A DNA stretch of 64,000 nt from Apibacter muscae (GCF_007845635.1 NZ_SELG01000029.1:186001-250000); one strand, 5' to 3'; positions 1-8,853 are shown, counted from the stretch's first letter. Numbers and translations: made by a program. The notes: generated by a model from the letters alone, not told the origin.

Positions 1-176
1 CTAAAAACATGATCTGCTATAATTTTTCTTATCTCTAGTTCTTTACATTTATATCGAGTAGGTATTTTAACATAAAGATCAAGTGTCTTACTATTAAGTG
101 TCTTAATTTCAGTAGATATTTTACAATTTCCCTCACTAACTTCTGACTTCCCATAGCCAGTCATAGATTTTATCAT
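1..176 (-). CDS. yicC: YicC-family endoribonuclease, 5' part (cut by window edge)
   Basis: Only the first 58 codons are present; the rest lies beyond the left edge. The protein starts MIKSMTGYGKSEVSEGNCKI, and SMTGYG is the hallmark opening of the YicC family, followed by the conserved stretch with LNSKTLDLYVKIP. YicC proteins are reported to be ribonucleases acting on RNA ends in bacteria. The ATG at 176 lies 31 bases beyond the end of the metallophosphoesterase gene, so the three minus-strand genes here may be one transcript. Identification is secure; completeness cannot be judged. Confidence 0.85.
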   Translation of the reverse strand, partial: MIKSMTGYGKSEVSEGNCKISTEIKTLNSKTLDLYVKIPTRYKCKELEIRKIIADHVF

Positions 177-207
177 ATTAATTTCTTTAAAATTATAGAA
201 ATTTTAT

Positions 208-1455
208 TTATACAGTTTTTTTTAATTCAATGATAGTAATTTCTGGCCAAATACCTACTCTACCTGAAAATCCTAAATATCCAAATCCCCTATTTACATA
301 TAAATATCTATCCTTTTCCTTATAAAGATCTGCCCATTTAGGATATCTATATTTTACAGGAGACCATTTAGCTATTCCTGGAATTTCAACTCCAAATTGC
401 ATACCGTGTGTATGTCCTGATAAGGTTAAATGTATTTTTTTAGAAAATTTTTTCACATGAGCATCAAAATGAGAAGGATCGTGAGACAACAAAATATTAA
501 AATCCCCATCTTTTATATTTTTTGAAGCCATTTCTAAATCTCCATCCTTCGGAAAATTACCTTCTCCCCAGTTTTTTACTCCTATAATATTTATATAACT
601 TTTTCCTTTTTTTATTTGCAATGACTCATTTTTAAGCAATTGCCAATTTATCTCTTCGTGAAACTCTTGTATCTTGTTTATATTTTCCTGTTGCTTTTTA
701 ACATTATCTACACCATAAGCATAAATCCCATAGTCATGATTACCAAGTATTGATATTTTCCCGTCTTTAGCTTTAATTTTTTTTAACAACGGCAACCAAG
801 GTTTTAATTCTTCAGCATAGTTATTCACAGAATCTCCAGTGAAGAAAAAAATATCTGGATTTTCTTCATTTAGCATTTGAATTCCTCTTTCAATCTTTTT
901 ATAATCTTCAATATTAAAACTTCCCATATGAATATCAGAAAGTTGTGCTACCTTATATCCATCAAATTCTTCTGGCAAATCATCAAAATAAATAATTTTT
1001 CTTCTAATTCTATAATCAAATTTACCCCAAATAATTCCCTCTATCACTCCTAAAAAAGGAATGGATGCTATACCCAATCCTATTAAGCTAACTGCTTTTC
1101 TTCTTTGAGGTAAATATTTAATACTAGATTGTTCTTTAAAATTCTTAACATTTAAATAAAACTGATTGACTAAAAATTTTAAAATTCTAAAAATGTCTTC
1201 AAGGAAAAGTATAAATGCAAAAAGAAGTTTAGGTATATATATAATAATAAATAATCCTATTAAAAATTGTATTTGAAATTTATTATTCCTATTTATCTGA
1301 TAAAAACTTATTGCAATAACTAGAAAAAGAATGAAAGATATAATTGTACATACATACTGTATTTTTTTATTTTTAAATAAAACTTTTATTCCTTGGTACG
1401 AATAATACTCAACTATTAATAAAAAAATAGTTAATACTGCAAGGAAATTTTTCAC
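208..1455 (-). CDS. membrane-anchored metallophosphoesterase (YkuE-like)
   Basis: The 415-residue protein has about four hydrophobic segments in residues 1-145, then a calcineurin-like phosphoesterase domain. Metal-ligand motifs are all present: SDIH (173-176), GDSVN (207-211), GNHD (238-241), LSHDP (323-327) and SGHTHG (346-351). The order and the terminal GHTHG fit the YkuE/YaeI-like membrane phosphoesterases, whose known members act on lipid-linked or other phosphoesters; the substrate here is unknown. The frame opens with GTG at 1455, 9 bases after the stop of the FabH-like gene, suggesting co-transcription. Complete, no key residue missing. Confidence 0.85.
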   Translation of the reverse strand: MKNFLAVLTIFLLIVEYYSYQGIKVLFKNKKIQYVCTIISFILFLVIAISFYQINRNNKFQIQFLIGLFIIIYIPKLLFAFILFLEDIFRILKFLVNQFYLNVKNFKEQSSIKYLPQRRKAVSLIGLGIASIPFLGVIEGIIWGKFDYRIRRKIIYFDDLPEEFDGYKVAQLSDIHMGSFNIEDYKKIERGIQMLNEENPDIFFFTGDSVNNYAEELKPWLPLLKKIKAKDGKISILGNHDYGIYAYGVDNVKKQQENINKIQEFHEEINWQLLKNESLQIKKGKSYINIIGVKNWGEGNFPKDGDLEMASKNIKDGDFNILLSHDPSHFDAHVKKFSKKIHLTLSGHTHGMQFGVEIPGIAKWSPVKYRYPKWADLYKEKDRYLYVNRGFGYLGFSGRVGIWPEITIIELKKTV

Positions 1456-1464
1456 AATTAATTA

Positions 1465-2550
1465 TTATGGCATTCTATATAGAATTGCATTTATATTCAT
1501 TCCTGCTCCAACTGAGGCAAATATTACTAAATCTTTTGATTTAAATGTTTGATTCAAAAAATTTCCTTTTGCCATCATATCATACATGGTAGGAATTGTT
1601 GCAACCGATGAGTTTCCAAATTTTTGAATGGTCATTGGTGCGATTCCCTCAGGAATAGAACTGATAGGTAATCCATAGAGTCTAAATAATCTTTGCAACA
1701 TGGCATGATCCATTTTGGCATTTGCTTGATGTAACAATACTTTATTTATATCTGTTATAGTATATCCAGCATCATCAATAACTTTTTTTATTGCTTGAGG
1801 AACATATTTTAATGCATACTCATAAATTTTCCTGCCTCTCATTCTTATATTAGCTTTAGAGCCAACGTATTCTGGATTTAGTGATTTATCAGTAGTTAAA
1901 TAGAATACTTCCTCTCCATTGTCAGATCTTGTATAATGATTTAATATACCTATAGGTTCATCACTTTTTTCTCTCCCTTCTAATACAACGCCAGCGGCTC
2001 CATCAGAAAATATCATGCAATTTCTATCAAACGGATCGACACTTCTAGAAAGAGTTTCTGAACCTATGACTAAAATCTTTTTAGCAATGCCTGCTTTTAT
2101 GAATTGATCTGCTAAAATAACCCCTTCATTCCAACCCGGACATCCAAAAACCATATCGTAGGGTTTGCACTGCGTATTTTTAATTCCTAATTTTTGTTTA
2201 GTTAAAGCAGATATAGATGGTGTTATTCTAACTTGTCTCTCATCTGAATCAATATTACCAAAATTATGAGCTACTATTATATAATCCAATTCCTCCTTAT
2301 CAATCCCCGCATTTTCAATAGCCAACTTCCCAGCTTCTGCAGCTAAATCTGAATTCATTACAGAATCATCTTCTATATAGCGCCTTTCTGTAATCTCAGT
2401 AATATCTGCAAATTTTTGAATAATTTCACTGGTTGATTTCACTAAAGGTTCCCTATTTTCATCAAAAAAAGTGATTTGTTCAAAACTACTATTGGGGACA
2501 ATTTTGTTGGGCAAATAAGATCCTGAGCCTGTTATGATACTTTGTAACAT
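1465..2550 (-). CDS. 3-oxoacyl-ACP synthase III family protein (FabH-like)
   Basis: Thiolase-fold ketoacyl synthase with the FabH triad: Cys137 in VFGCPGW, His274 in LLHQAN and Asn313 in KFGNSS, counting from the preferred ATG at 2550. KAS III enzymes condense an acyl-CoA with malonyl-ACP. An in-frame ATG at 2589 would add 13 residues of non-conserved KSNKINSKKY type, but a TAnnTTTG promoter box at 2595-2602 would place the transcript start at about that codon, so 2550 is better. At 361 residues it is longer than classical FabH (about 320), so it may be a paralog for a special lipid rather than the housekeeping enzyme. Heads a possible unit with the metallophosphoesterase and yicC. Confidence 0.85.
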   Translation of the reverse strand: MLQSIITGSGSYLPNKIVPNSSFEQITFFDENREPLVKSTSEIIQKFADITEITERRYIEDDSVMNSDLAAEAGKLAIENAGIDKEELDYIIVAHNFGNIDSDERQVRITPSISALTKQKLGIKNTQCKPYDMVFGCPGWNEGVILADQFIKAGIAKKILVIGSETLSRSVDPFDRNCMIFSDGAAGVVLEGREKSDEPIGILNHYTRSDNGEEVFYLTTDKSLNPEYVGSKANIRMRGRKIYEYALKYVPQAIKKVIDDAGYTITDINKVLLHQANAKMDHAMLQRLFRLYGLPISSIPEGIAPMTIQKFGNSSVATIPTMYDMMAKGNFLNQTFKSKDLVIFASVGAGMNINAILYRMP

Positions 2551-2594
2551 ATATTTTTTGCTATTGATTTTATTACTCTTAACTAACAATTTTG

Positions 2595-2602
2595 CAAATT
2601 TA
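2595..2602 (-). promoter_or_regulatory. -7 promoter box TAAATTTG of the FabH-like gene
   Basis: An exact match to the Bacteroidota TAnnTTTG box, 44 bases upstream of the ATG at 2550. It also argues against the alternative ATG at 2589, which would coincide with the expected transcript start. Confidence 0.5.
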
Positions 2603-2644
2603 TATAATTCTAACTAATTAATCTAAGTTGGATTTTAAAATTTT

Positions 2645-2732
2645 ATTGTAAAGCTATTAATAATAATTTTAATAAATTTATGTTGAATTATTTAAAAGAT
2701 TTGCTTGGAAAAGGATTAATAAGCTTTACAAT
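2645..2732. repeat. imperfect 17/18-bp inverted repeat with ~53-base spacer
   Basis: Positions 2645-2661 (attgtaaagctattaat) recur inverted at 2715-2732 with one extra base. The repeat lies in the 306-base gap between recA's terminator and the FabH-like gene, upstream of the latter's promoter box. Nothing else, and no coding potential, is visible in this gap. It could fold into a long RNA or cruciform stem or be a relic of a small element; no target duplication was recognised. Confidence 0.45.
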
Positions 2733-2870
2733 ATAGAAGATATTTATCTATTGAATCTGAAATTCTTGATTTAAAATATCCCTATTATAGAACTATAACA
2801 GTAAATAATTTATAACAAATTATTTGAAATTGATTACTGAAAATTATTTGCTAAAAAACATAATTTTAAT

Positions 2871-2903
2871 AAAAAAAGACCTTTATATTTTAATAAAGGT
2901 CTT
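2871..2903 (-). terminator. intrinsic terminator of recA
   Basis: An 11-bp perfect stem (AAGACCTTTAT at 2876-2886 paired with 2893-2903) is followed on the minus strand by a run of T residues. It begins 6 bases after the recA stop codon. Confidence 0.9.
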
Positions 2904-2908
2904 AATGT

Positions 2909-3922
2909 TTAAAGCTTTTCTTTTATTTTATTTTCAATTTCTTCTAACAATTCTGGATTGTCTTTTAATAATTGCTTGACCGCATCTCTTCCTTGTCCTA
3001 ATTTTGTGTCTTGGTAACTAAACCAAGAACCTGATTTTCCGACAATTCCCATTTCAACACCTAAATCTAACACCTCTCCAACTTTAGATATTCCTTCTCC
3101 ATACATTACATCAAACTCTGCTTGACGAAAAGGTGGAGCAACTTTATTTTTAACTACTTTTACTTTTACTCTGCTCCCTATAGCATTATCTCCATCTTTT
3201 ATCGGGCTTCCTGACTTACGTATATCCATACGTACAGAGGCATAAAATTTTAAAGCATTTCCTCCCGTTGTAGTTTCTGGATTGCCAAACATTACCCCTA
3301 TTTTTTCTCTTAACTGATTGATAAATATTACGGTACATTTGGTTTTACTTATAGTTCCGGTAAGTTTTCTTAATGCTTGCGACATTAAACGTGCGTGTAA
3401 TCCCATTTTAGAGTCCCCCATTTCACCCTCAATTTCTGCTCGTGGCGTTAGGGCTGCAACAGAGTCAACTACCACAATATCTATAGCGCCGGAACGAATT
3501 AAATTATCGGCAATTTCCAATGCTTGCTCACCGTCATCGGGCTGGGAAATTATTAATTCGTCTAAATTAACACCGAGTTTTTGTGCATAGGTCGGATCAA
3601 AAGCGTGTTCAGCATCTATAAATGCTGCTACTCCTCCTTTTTTTTGTGCTTCTGCTATCGCATGTAAAGTTAGTGTAGTTTTTCCTGAAGATTCAGGTCC
3701 AAAAATTTCAATCACTCTCCCCCTTGGATAACCACCAACCCCTAAAGCTAAATCAATTCCAAAGGAACCTGTAGGAATCACATCTACCTCTTCTACGGGT
3801 TTATCACCCATACGCATAACAGCTCCTTTGCCATAAGTTTTATCCAATTTGTCTAAAATTAGATTTAGTGCTTTTTTCTTTGCTTCAGAACTATTGTTAT
3901 CTTTATTTTCTTTTTCTGCCAT
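2909..3922 (-). CDS. recA: RecA recombinase
   Basis: At 337 residues this is a full-length RecA: Walker A GPESSGKT at residues 75-82, the [13 protein letters not shown] loop region and the RMGD and IPTGS opening are all present. RecA polymerises on single-stranded DNA for homologous recombination and triggers the SOS response. The ATG at 3922 is supported by the conserved N-terminus. The reading frame is open upstream without a start codon back to a TGA at 4103-4105, because recA happens to be in frame with part of the GyrI-like remnant that ends 2 bases before it. No exact TAnnTTTG box was seen nearby, so the promoter probably lies within the dead gene. Confidence 0.98.
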   Translation of the reverse strand: MAEKENKDNNSSEAKKKALNLILDKLDKTYGKGAVMRMGDKPVEEVDVIPTGSFGIDLALGVGGYPRGRVIEIFGPESSGKTTLTLHAIAEAQKKGGVAAFIDAEHAFDPTYAQKLGVNLDELIISQPDDGEQALEIADNLIRSGAIDIVVVDSVAALTPRAEIEGEMGDSKMGLHARLMSQALRKLTGTISKTKCTVIFINQLREKIGVMFGNPETTTGGNALKFYASVRMDIRKSGSPIKDGDNAIGSRVKVKVVKNKVAPPFRQAEFDVMYGEGISKVGEVLDLGVEMGIVGKSGSWFSYQDTKLGQGRDAVKQLLKDNPELLEEIENKIKEKL

Positions 3923-3924
3923 TT

Positions 3925-4319
3925 TTATTTTTCTTTTATATAAATTTTTACTTTCCCAGAAGGTTCCATATTTTTCAAAATCATACGTATAAGCTCTGCT
4001 TAATTTGCCCTCTTCTTCTAATTTCCAATTTTTTTGCCAAGTTTGATATATACCTTCTCCATCGGGTTTATCTACTGTAAATATTCTGTAATTCTCTTCT
4101 AATCAATTGATTTCACCTTCTTCATCTTCGATCATTACATTTACCGTATAATCTCCTTAGTAATTAGAATCATATCCATAATAAATCTCATAAGTAACTC
4201 TCTAATTACTTTTACTTCAATTTTTGAAATTGAAATACTACCAATCATGTATATTATTTTATGAATTCAGGATCATTAAAATTATTAGTTCCATTGCTTT
4301 CAACAATGGATAAATTCAT
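3925..4319 (-). pseudogene. remnant of a GyrI-like / AraC-type effector-binding-domain protein
   Basis: No intact frame exists, but translation of the three minus-strand frames gives a near-continuous protein: MNLSIVESNGTNNFNDPEF, then SISISKIEVKVIRE, then [73 protein letters not shown] and finally KVKIYIKEK with a TAA at 3925-3927. In-frame stops include TAA at 4157-4159 and TGA at 4103-4105; at least two frame changes are needed, one near residue IRE and one just after the GTFWE segment. The pattern (NNFNDPEF opening, D-E-rich core, W-K motif, YDFEKYG near the end) resembles small stand-alone GyrI-like effector-binding proteins. Family assignment is from memory; the decayed state is directly visible. 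It accounts for the whole 400-base space between recA and the peroxiredoxin. Confidence 0.7.
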
Positions 4320-4322
4320 TTT

Positions 4323-4775
4323 TTAAATTGCTTTTAATATTTGTTCTGCGTGTTCTTTGGTTTTTACTTTTGTAATCACATCTTTAATTTGTCCTTCTTC
4401 ATCAATTAAAAAAGTATACCTTAGAATCCCGTCGTACTCTCTACCCATAATTTTTTTCTTTCCCCAAGCCCCAAAAGCTTGTATTATTTTTTTATCTGTA
4501 TCCGCAATTAAGGGAAATGGAAATGAAAATTTTTCATGAAAAGATTTTTGCTTTTCTACAGGATCTGCACTAATACCAATGATCTCATATCCTTTTGCTT
4601 GCAAAGCTTGATAATTATCTCTTAAACTACAGCTTTCGGCCGTACAACCTGGGGTATTGGCTTTTGGATAAAAATAAACTACTAATTTTTTGCCTTGGTA
4701 ATCTGAATATTTTATCTGCTTCCCTTCTTGATCTATACCTACAAAATCTGGTACTTTATCTCCAATTTCTAACAT
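4323..4775 (-). CDS. bcp: thioredoxin-dependent peroxiredoxin (BCP/PrxQ type)
   Basis: A 150-residue peroxiredoxin that reduces H2O2 and organic peroxides using thioredoxin-type donors in the cytoplasm. The peroxidatic Cys sits in NTPGCTAESCSLRD, with the second Cys five residues later as in atypical two-Cys PrxQ; the downstream AFGAWGKKKIMGREYDG and R-Y-T-FLID stretch is typical. An in-frame ATG at 4838 would add a non-conserved Tyr/Asn-rich leader, so the ATG at 4775 (MLEIGDKVPDF) is chosen. It stands alone between a terminator upstream and the GyrI-like remnant downstream. Confidence 0.92.
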   Translation of the reverse strand: MLEIGDKVPDFVGIDQEGKQIKYSDYQGKKLVVYFYPKANTPGCTAESCSLRDNYQALQAKGYEIIGISADPVEKQKSFHEKFSFPFPLIADTDKKIIQAFGAWGKKKIMGREYDGILRYTFLIDEEGQIKDVITKVKTKEHAEQILKAI

Positions 4776-4816
4776 ATGATTAGGTTTACTAATGTTTATA
4801 TTGTAAATATATTTAT

Positions 4817-4856
4817 AAAAAAAGGAATAATAAAACAATTTCCATTATTCCTTTTT
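4817..4856 (-). terminator. intrinsic terminator of the multicopper oxidase gene
   Basis: A 13-bp stem (AAAAAGGAATAAT at 4819-4831 with 4844-4856) is followed on the minus strand by T residues. It lies 10 bases after the oxidase stop and just upstream of the peroxiredoxin gene. Confidence 0.85.
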
Positions 4857-4866
4857 ACAATTAAAT

Positions 4867-7302
4867 TTAATATCTAAACGCCAATCCTGCTCCCCATTTC
4901 CATTCACTATCGTAATAAGCTGCAATTGAAAAGTTTTTACTAATAATATAGCGAGCTCTGGTTGTAAATCCTAAATGACTATCTAGAGATAAATCTAGCC
5001 GAGTTCTTGGTGTTAAAACTATATCTTCTTTTTCTAATTTTATTTTAAATTCTCCGTTAACAGGAGAAACACTCGCATCTAATAGCACTCGCATAGGCAG
5101 CAAATATCTAAATCCTATGGCTAAATTGTTGATTGTTTCTTTGTTATACTTTTGTCCAAATATATTTTTTTCTCTACCTGCTGTCGTATATGAAAAGGAA
5201 TATCCTATATAAGGCATAAACCATTGCATTTTACCTATGTAACGACCTACTCTCGCTTCCACTTCATAACCAGGATTGTCCTTATATGCCAATTTCCACT
5301 CTGCCTGTAAAAGTGCCCATCGGCTATTTTCAATTCTTAATTTCCCCGTATTTCCTTTATTACTTATTTCATTCATTACAGCCAATCGTTCCATATTTCC
5401 CATCATTTTAGAAAACATTTTCCAATCGTGTTCTCCTCCATGTGAACGTGAAACTTGTGTTGAATCTTGAGTGCTAAATACTCTTCCCATTCCAGACATC
5501 ATATGATATAGAATGTGACAATGAAAAATCCAATCTCCTGTTTCGTCTGCTTCAAATTCAATCACGTTTTTTTCCATTGGCATAATATCCATAGTATGTT
5601 TTAAAGGGGAATATTCTCCCTGACCGTTTAATATTCTAAAGAAATGTCCATGTAAATGCAAAGGATGTCTCATCATTGAGTTGTTAACAAAGGTGATTCT
5701 TAATTTTTCTCCTTTTTTTACAACAATTTTATCCGTTTCTGATAAATTTCTATTATTAAAAGACCAAACGTATCTTTCCATATTTCCATTTAATTCTAAA
5801 TACATTTCTCTTACAGGTCCTTCTTTTAAATTAGTGGGTTCTGTAGATTTTAGCATAGAATAATTTAAGGTTACAGGATTTTGTGAATTATTTTTTTCCA
5901 ACTTATCGATCGACATTGAATGAGATATATGTTCATGTTCAGTCATTGTAGTTATTGAACTATACTGTCCTTGATCTTTAGGCGATTGTTCTTCGAAATC
6001 TTTTTTCATATGCATATGCGATTGATGATCATGCTGACCATTGTGTGATGATTCTGGCATATTCATATGGCTTGAATGGTCTTCTTCTTTATGCATATCT
6101 TGGTTTTCTTTAGAAACTTCTTTCTCTTTCATATGCATGGAAGGATCGTGATGTTTTAAATTTTGTATTTCCGGATACATAACTTGATTCATATCCATCG
6201 TTTGGTAACTCATTTTCATCCCCATATTATCTAAGTTTCCATTCATCTTCATCATATCATTCATCATTTTCATTCCTTCAAAGTATTTTAGTGGCTCTAA
6301 TCTTTTCATACTTTGTTTATGATTTCCATTTCCTATCCATAAAGAAGCTGTGCGAATTCTATCTTCGGTGGTCGCTAATAATTCATAGGAAGTATCTACC
6401 TCTGGTATTTCTATAATTACATCGTAAGTTTCTCCATTTCCAATTATAAACCGATCCACTTCAACTGGATGCACATCTTTACCATCTGCGGCAATTACCT
6501 GCATTTTTCCTCCGGAATACTGAACCCAAAAATACGAGGAAGAACCTCCGTTAATAATTCTTAATTTTACTTTATTCCCCTTGTATTCTTTAAAGAAGTC
6601 CTCTTCTTTTCCATTAATATGTACTTGATCGTAATAAACATCACTAACATCCATGGCAGTCATCCTTTTCCATTCATTTTTAAGCTTGGTGCCTAAATAT
6701 CCTTGTGCTATGGCTTCTGAATAACTTTGGGTTACTCCTTTTTGTACCTTATTTTTTTGTATGGCTGCCCAATCATCATGAAAATATAATCTTCTTAAAA
6801 CTCCTTTCGATCGAGAATTTGTCCAATCGCTTAAAAGTACTGTATATTCTGGAAGGTTGTCTATTTTGTCTTTTTTATCTATAATAAAGGCTCCGTATAA
6901 ACCGTCTTGTTCTTGTAAGCCGGTATGTGAATGATACCAATAAGTTCCATTTTGTATGATTGGAAATTTATACACCATGGTTTCTCCTGCTTTTATAGGC
7001 GGTGAGGTAAGATGATCTACTCCGTCATACTGATTGGGTAATAACAACCCGTGCCAGTGCATAAGGGTTTCTTTATTTTTTAGTTTATTATGTACAGATA
7101 TTACTGCTGTATCTCCTTCCGTAAAATGAAGAGTAGGCATAGGTATTTGTCCATTCACCGCTAGGGCTTTTTTCTTTTTACCACCAATATGGGTAATTGT
7201 ATCTGTTACATACAAATCATACTTAACTATTTTTTGTGCTTTTATATTGGTAATACTAATTAATATAAAATTAATTAGTACTAATTTTTCTATTATTTTC
7301 AT
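4867..7302 (-). CDS. multicopper oxidase with Met/His-rich insert and CopB-like C-terminal domain
   Basis: 811 residues. A signal peptide (1-22) is followed by three cupredoxin domains with all four copper motifs: HWHG (82-85), YWYHSHTG (H124, H126), HPLHLHGHFF (546-555) and HCHILYHMMSGM (594-605). Residues about 344-463 are extremely rich in Met and His, as in CopA/CueO-like cuprous oxidases. After residue about 655 comes a 155-residue tail with alternating aromatic strands ending in a terminal aromatic-R-Y, resembling the CopB/outer-membrane barrel domain. Known CopA-type enzymes oxidise Cu(I) in the periplasm; a fusion to an outer-membrane-like tail suggests envelope anchoring. The Cys/His-rich secreted peptide lies 90 bases upstream on the same strand. 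Confidence 0.9.
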   Translation of the reverse strand: MKIIEKLVLINFILISITNIKAQKIVKYDLYVTDTITHIGGKKKKALAVNGQIPMPTLHFTEGDTAVISVHNKLKNKETLMHWHGLLLPNQYDGVDHLTSPPIKAGETMVYKFPIIQNGTYWYHSHTGLQEQDGLYGAFIIDKKDKIDNLPEYTVLLSDWTNSRSKGVLRRLYFHDDWAAIQKNKVQKGVTQSYSEAIAQGYLGTKLKNEWKRMTAMDVSDVYYDQVHINGKEEDFFKEYKGNKVKLRIINGGSSSYFWVQYSGGKMQVIAADGKDVHPVEVDRFIIGNGETYDVIIEIPEVDTSYELLATTEDRIRTASLWIGNGNHKQSMKRLEPLKYFEGMKMMNDMMKMNGNLDNMGMKMSYQTMDMNQVMYPEIQNLKHHDPSMHMKEKEVSKENQDMHKEEDHSSHMNMPESSHNGQHDHQSHMHMKKDFEEQSPKDQGQYSSITTMTEHEHISHSMSIDKLEKNNSQNPVTLNYSMLKSTEPTNLKEGPVREMYLELNGNMERYVWSFNNRNLSETDKIVVKKGEKLRITFVNNSMMRHPLHLHGHFFRILNGQGEYSPLKHTMDIMPMEKNVIEFEADETGDWIFHCHILYHMMSGMGRVFSTQDSTQVSRSHGGEHDWKMFSKMMGNMERLAVMNEISNKGNTGKLRIENSRWALLQAEWKLAYKDNPGYEVEARVGRYIGKMQWFMPYIGYSFSYTTAGREKNIFGQKYNKETINNLAIGFRYLLPMRVLLDASVSPVNGEFKIKLEKEDIVLTPRTRLDLSLDSHLGFTTRARYIISKNFSIAAYYDSEWKWGAGLAFRY

Positions 7303-7337
7303 CCATTAATTCTTAAAGATTTTTTAAAAAAGTATAC

Positions 7338-7363
7338 ATTCCAATAATTCAGATCATTGGAAT
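7338..7363 (-). other. hairpin between the Cys/His-rich peptide and the multicopper oxidase
   Basis: ATTCCAAT at 7338-7345 pairs with 7356-7363 around a 10-base loop; on the minus strand six T residues follow after a 6-base gap. It could be a leaky terminator that lowers oxidase expression relative to the upstream gene, or a processing site. Confidence 0.4.
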
Positions 7364-7392
7364 TCTTTATAAGTTTACTATTAGTTAAAGAA

Positions 7393-7758
7393 TTAAATGA
7401 ATTGAGGTGGCACCCAATTTACTGAGGTATACGATTGATACGTAAAGAAAGTATTAAACTTTATTAAGGGTAGATACGTCTTATTTAAATTATATTTTTC
7501 TATACTAGGCTCGTTGAAAAACAATTGTAATTTTATAAAAGAGGGTGCACATAAAATATCACAACAATTTTTTTTATTCTTTGTTTCTTTGCAATTCTGT
7601 TTATTATGATGATTGCACTTATCTCTACAACAACTATGAGTTTTGGAATTATTACTAAAGTTTTTATTTAGCCCATGAATTCCATGGGCTAATAAGTGAG
7701 GTGTTTGAAATAATACCCCTATAGTGATAAGAATTACGATAATTTTTTTCCCAATCAT
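7393..7758 (-). CDS. small secreted Cys/His-rich protein, probable copper-module partner
   Basis: No family is recognised. The 121-residue product begins MIGKKIIVILITIGVLFQ, a clear signal peptide, followed by a His- and Cys-dense core with SCCRDKCNHH, QNCKET and NCCDILC, then a Phe/Tyr-rich tail ending VNWVPPQFI. Such clustered Cys and His after an export signal fits metal binding or sensing in the periplasm. The next gene on the strand is the multicopper oxidase, so a role in copper handling is inferred. A TTG at 7770 would add four residues, but the ATG at 7758 starts the signal peptide more naturally. A TATCTTTG box ends only nine bases before that ATG. Confidence 0.65.
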   Translation of the reverse strand: MIGKKIIVILITIGVLFQTPHLLAHGIHGLNKNFSNNSKTHSCCRDKCNHHNKQNCKETKNKKNCCDILCAPSFIKLQLFFNEPSIEKYNLNKTYLPLIKFNTFFTYQSYTSVNWVPPQFI

Positions 7759-7767
7759 ACGTATAAA

Positions 7768-7775
7768 CAAAGATA
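7768..7775 (-). promoter_or_regulatory. -7 promoter box TATCTTTG of the Cys/His-rich gene
   Basis: Exact TAnnTTTG match nine bases upstream of the ATG at 7758, implying a leader of only a few bases. Confidence 0.45.
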
Positions 7776-7794
7776 CAAAAAATTAAATTTTTAA

Positions 7795-8718
7795 TTATAT
7801 CAATAGTTCGTCATAATTCTTTACAACTTTATATCCTTTACCTCTAAAATATTGTTCTGAATTATCTGTTTTTTCAGCCATTATAAAATCTCCTCCCCAA
7901 GCCCCTAAACTTTTTATGAAACCTGGATAATCTGAAAATAATTTCTCTTTTATTGTAGGTATTTCGATGAATTTTGAAATATAGTTTTCGTGCTGGATTA
8001 TTTGATAGGCAAATTCTTCAAACGTAATTTTAGAAGTAATTATTTGTTCTGTAATCTCTGAAATTGCCTCCACCAATGCTTGAGATTTTTCTTTTTGTCT
8101 GTAATGTTGAATTCCTTCTCTTGAGTTTTGCTTGTTATTAAGATATACAAAAATAATTCTATCTGATATTTCTGAAGGGAAATAAACATCCCTTACCATA
8201 GGTTCTTTTTCTTTTTGCAACCTATAGGTAATTGGGTTTTCAGCATTTGCGCATGCAATATCATAGCCACTACCTCCAAAAGTCTGGGATAAAAGTTTAT
8301 ACGGATCCACTTTTGTCCATTTAGCAATATTATTAATTAGCGTTGAGCTTGTGCCTAATCCCCAATTTTCAGGAAATTCTAAATGTGTTTCACATTCAAA
8401 ACTAGAGTTTTCTTGAAAAGTTTTAGAACCTAATTTTTTTACTTCAAGAAAAATTTTCAATAATTTTAAAGCTATATCTGGTTGATTCGTCTTTACAACT
8501 TGTTCTGTATATATATCCAAAATGCAGTTAAACCATAGCTCTCCATTATGCTTATAGGCTAGCCAAGTTATTTGGTTATTTCCTTTAGTAACTGGATGTA
8601 TCTGTAGTGTTTGCCCAACTTGCGTTGGAACTGCTAGAGCTAAAGCACCGTCTAAAACAGCGTACTCACCGGTTAATAATAATTTCCCTCTACTCTTAAA
8701 TGTTTTTATCGAATCCAA
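7795..8718 (-). CDS. GYDIA-type GHMP kinase (mevalonate-pathway kinase)
   Basis: 307 residues of the GHMP sugar/mevalonate kinase superfamily. It shows the N-terminal GKLLLTGEYAVLDGALALAVP motif, the glycine-rich phosphate loop region ENWGLGTSSTLINN and the SGYDIA motif that names this Bacteroidota family. The C-terminal SLGAWGGDFIMA replaces the usual GxGGGG motif. The mevalonate pathway makes isopentenyl diphosphate; this group probably phosphorylates mevalonate or phosphomevalonate, but which one cannot be told here. The mevalonate kinase-like gene at 38.7 kb is separate. It stands after the thioesterase gene on the same strand with a 135-base gap. Confidence 0.85.
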   Translation of the reverse strand: MDSIKTFKSRGKLLLTGEYAVLDGALALAVPTQVGQTLQIHPVTKGNNQITWLAYKHNGELWFNCILDIYTEQVVKTNQPDIALKLLKIFLEVKKLGSKTFQENSSFECETHLEFPENWGLGTSSTLINNIAKWTKVDPYKLLSQTFGGSGYDIACANAENPITYRLQKEKEPMVRDVYFPSEISDRIIFVYLNNKQNSREGIQHYRQKEKSQALVEAISEITEQIITSKITFEEFAYQIIQHENYISKFIEIPTIKEKLFSDYPGFIKSLGAWGGDFIMAEKTDNSEQYFRGKGYKVVKNYDELLI

Positions 8719-8853
8719 ATTTTAATGAATTAATTATTTAATCTATATATTTTTATAACTATTATAACTGTTATTTTTAAGCGCACAATTTTACCAATAA
8801 ATATGTATTAATGAATTGTACTGAAACTGAAAAAATAGTCTTTGAATTACTTA

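Noticed and set aside
2551-2589. ATG at 2589 as start of the FabH-like gene
   Set aside because: It would add a non-conserved lysine/asparagine-rich leader and sits at the predicted transcript start.
3920-4102. Extending recA upstream in frame to the TGA at 4105
   Set aside because: The extra residues belong to the decayed GyrI-like gene and no start codon exists there; the conserved RecA start is at 3922.
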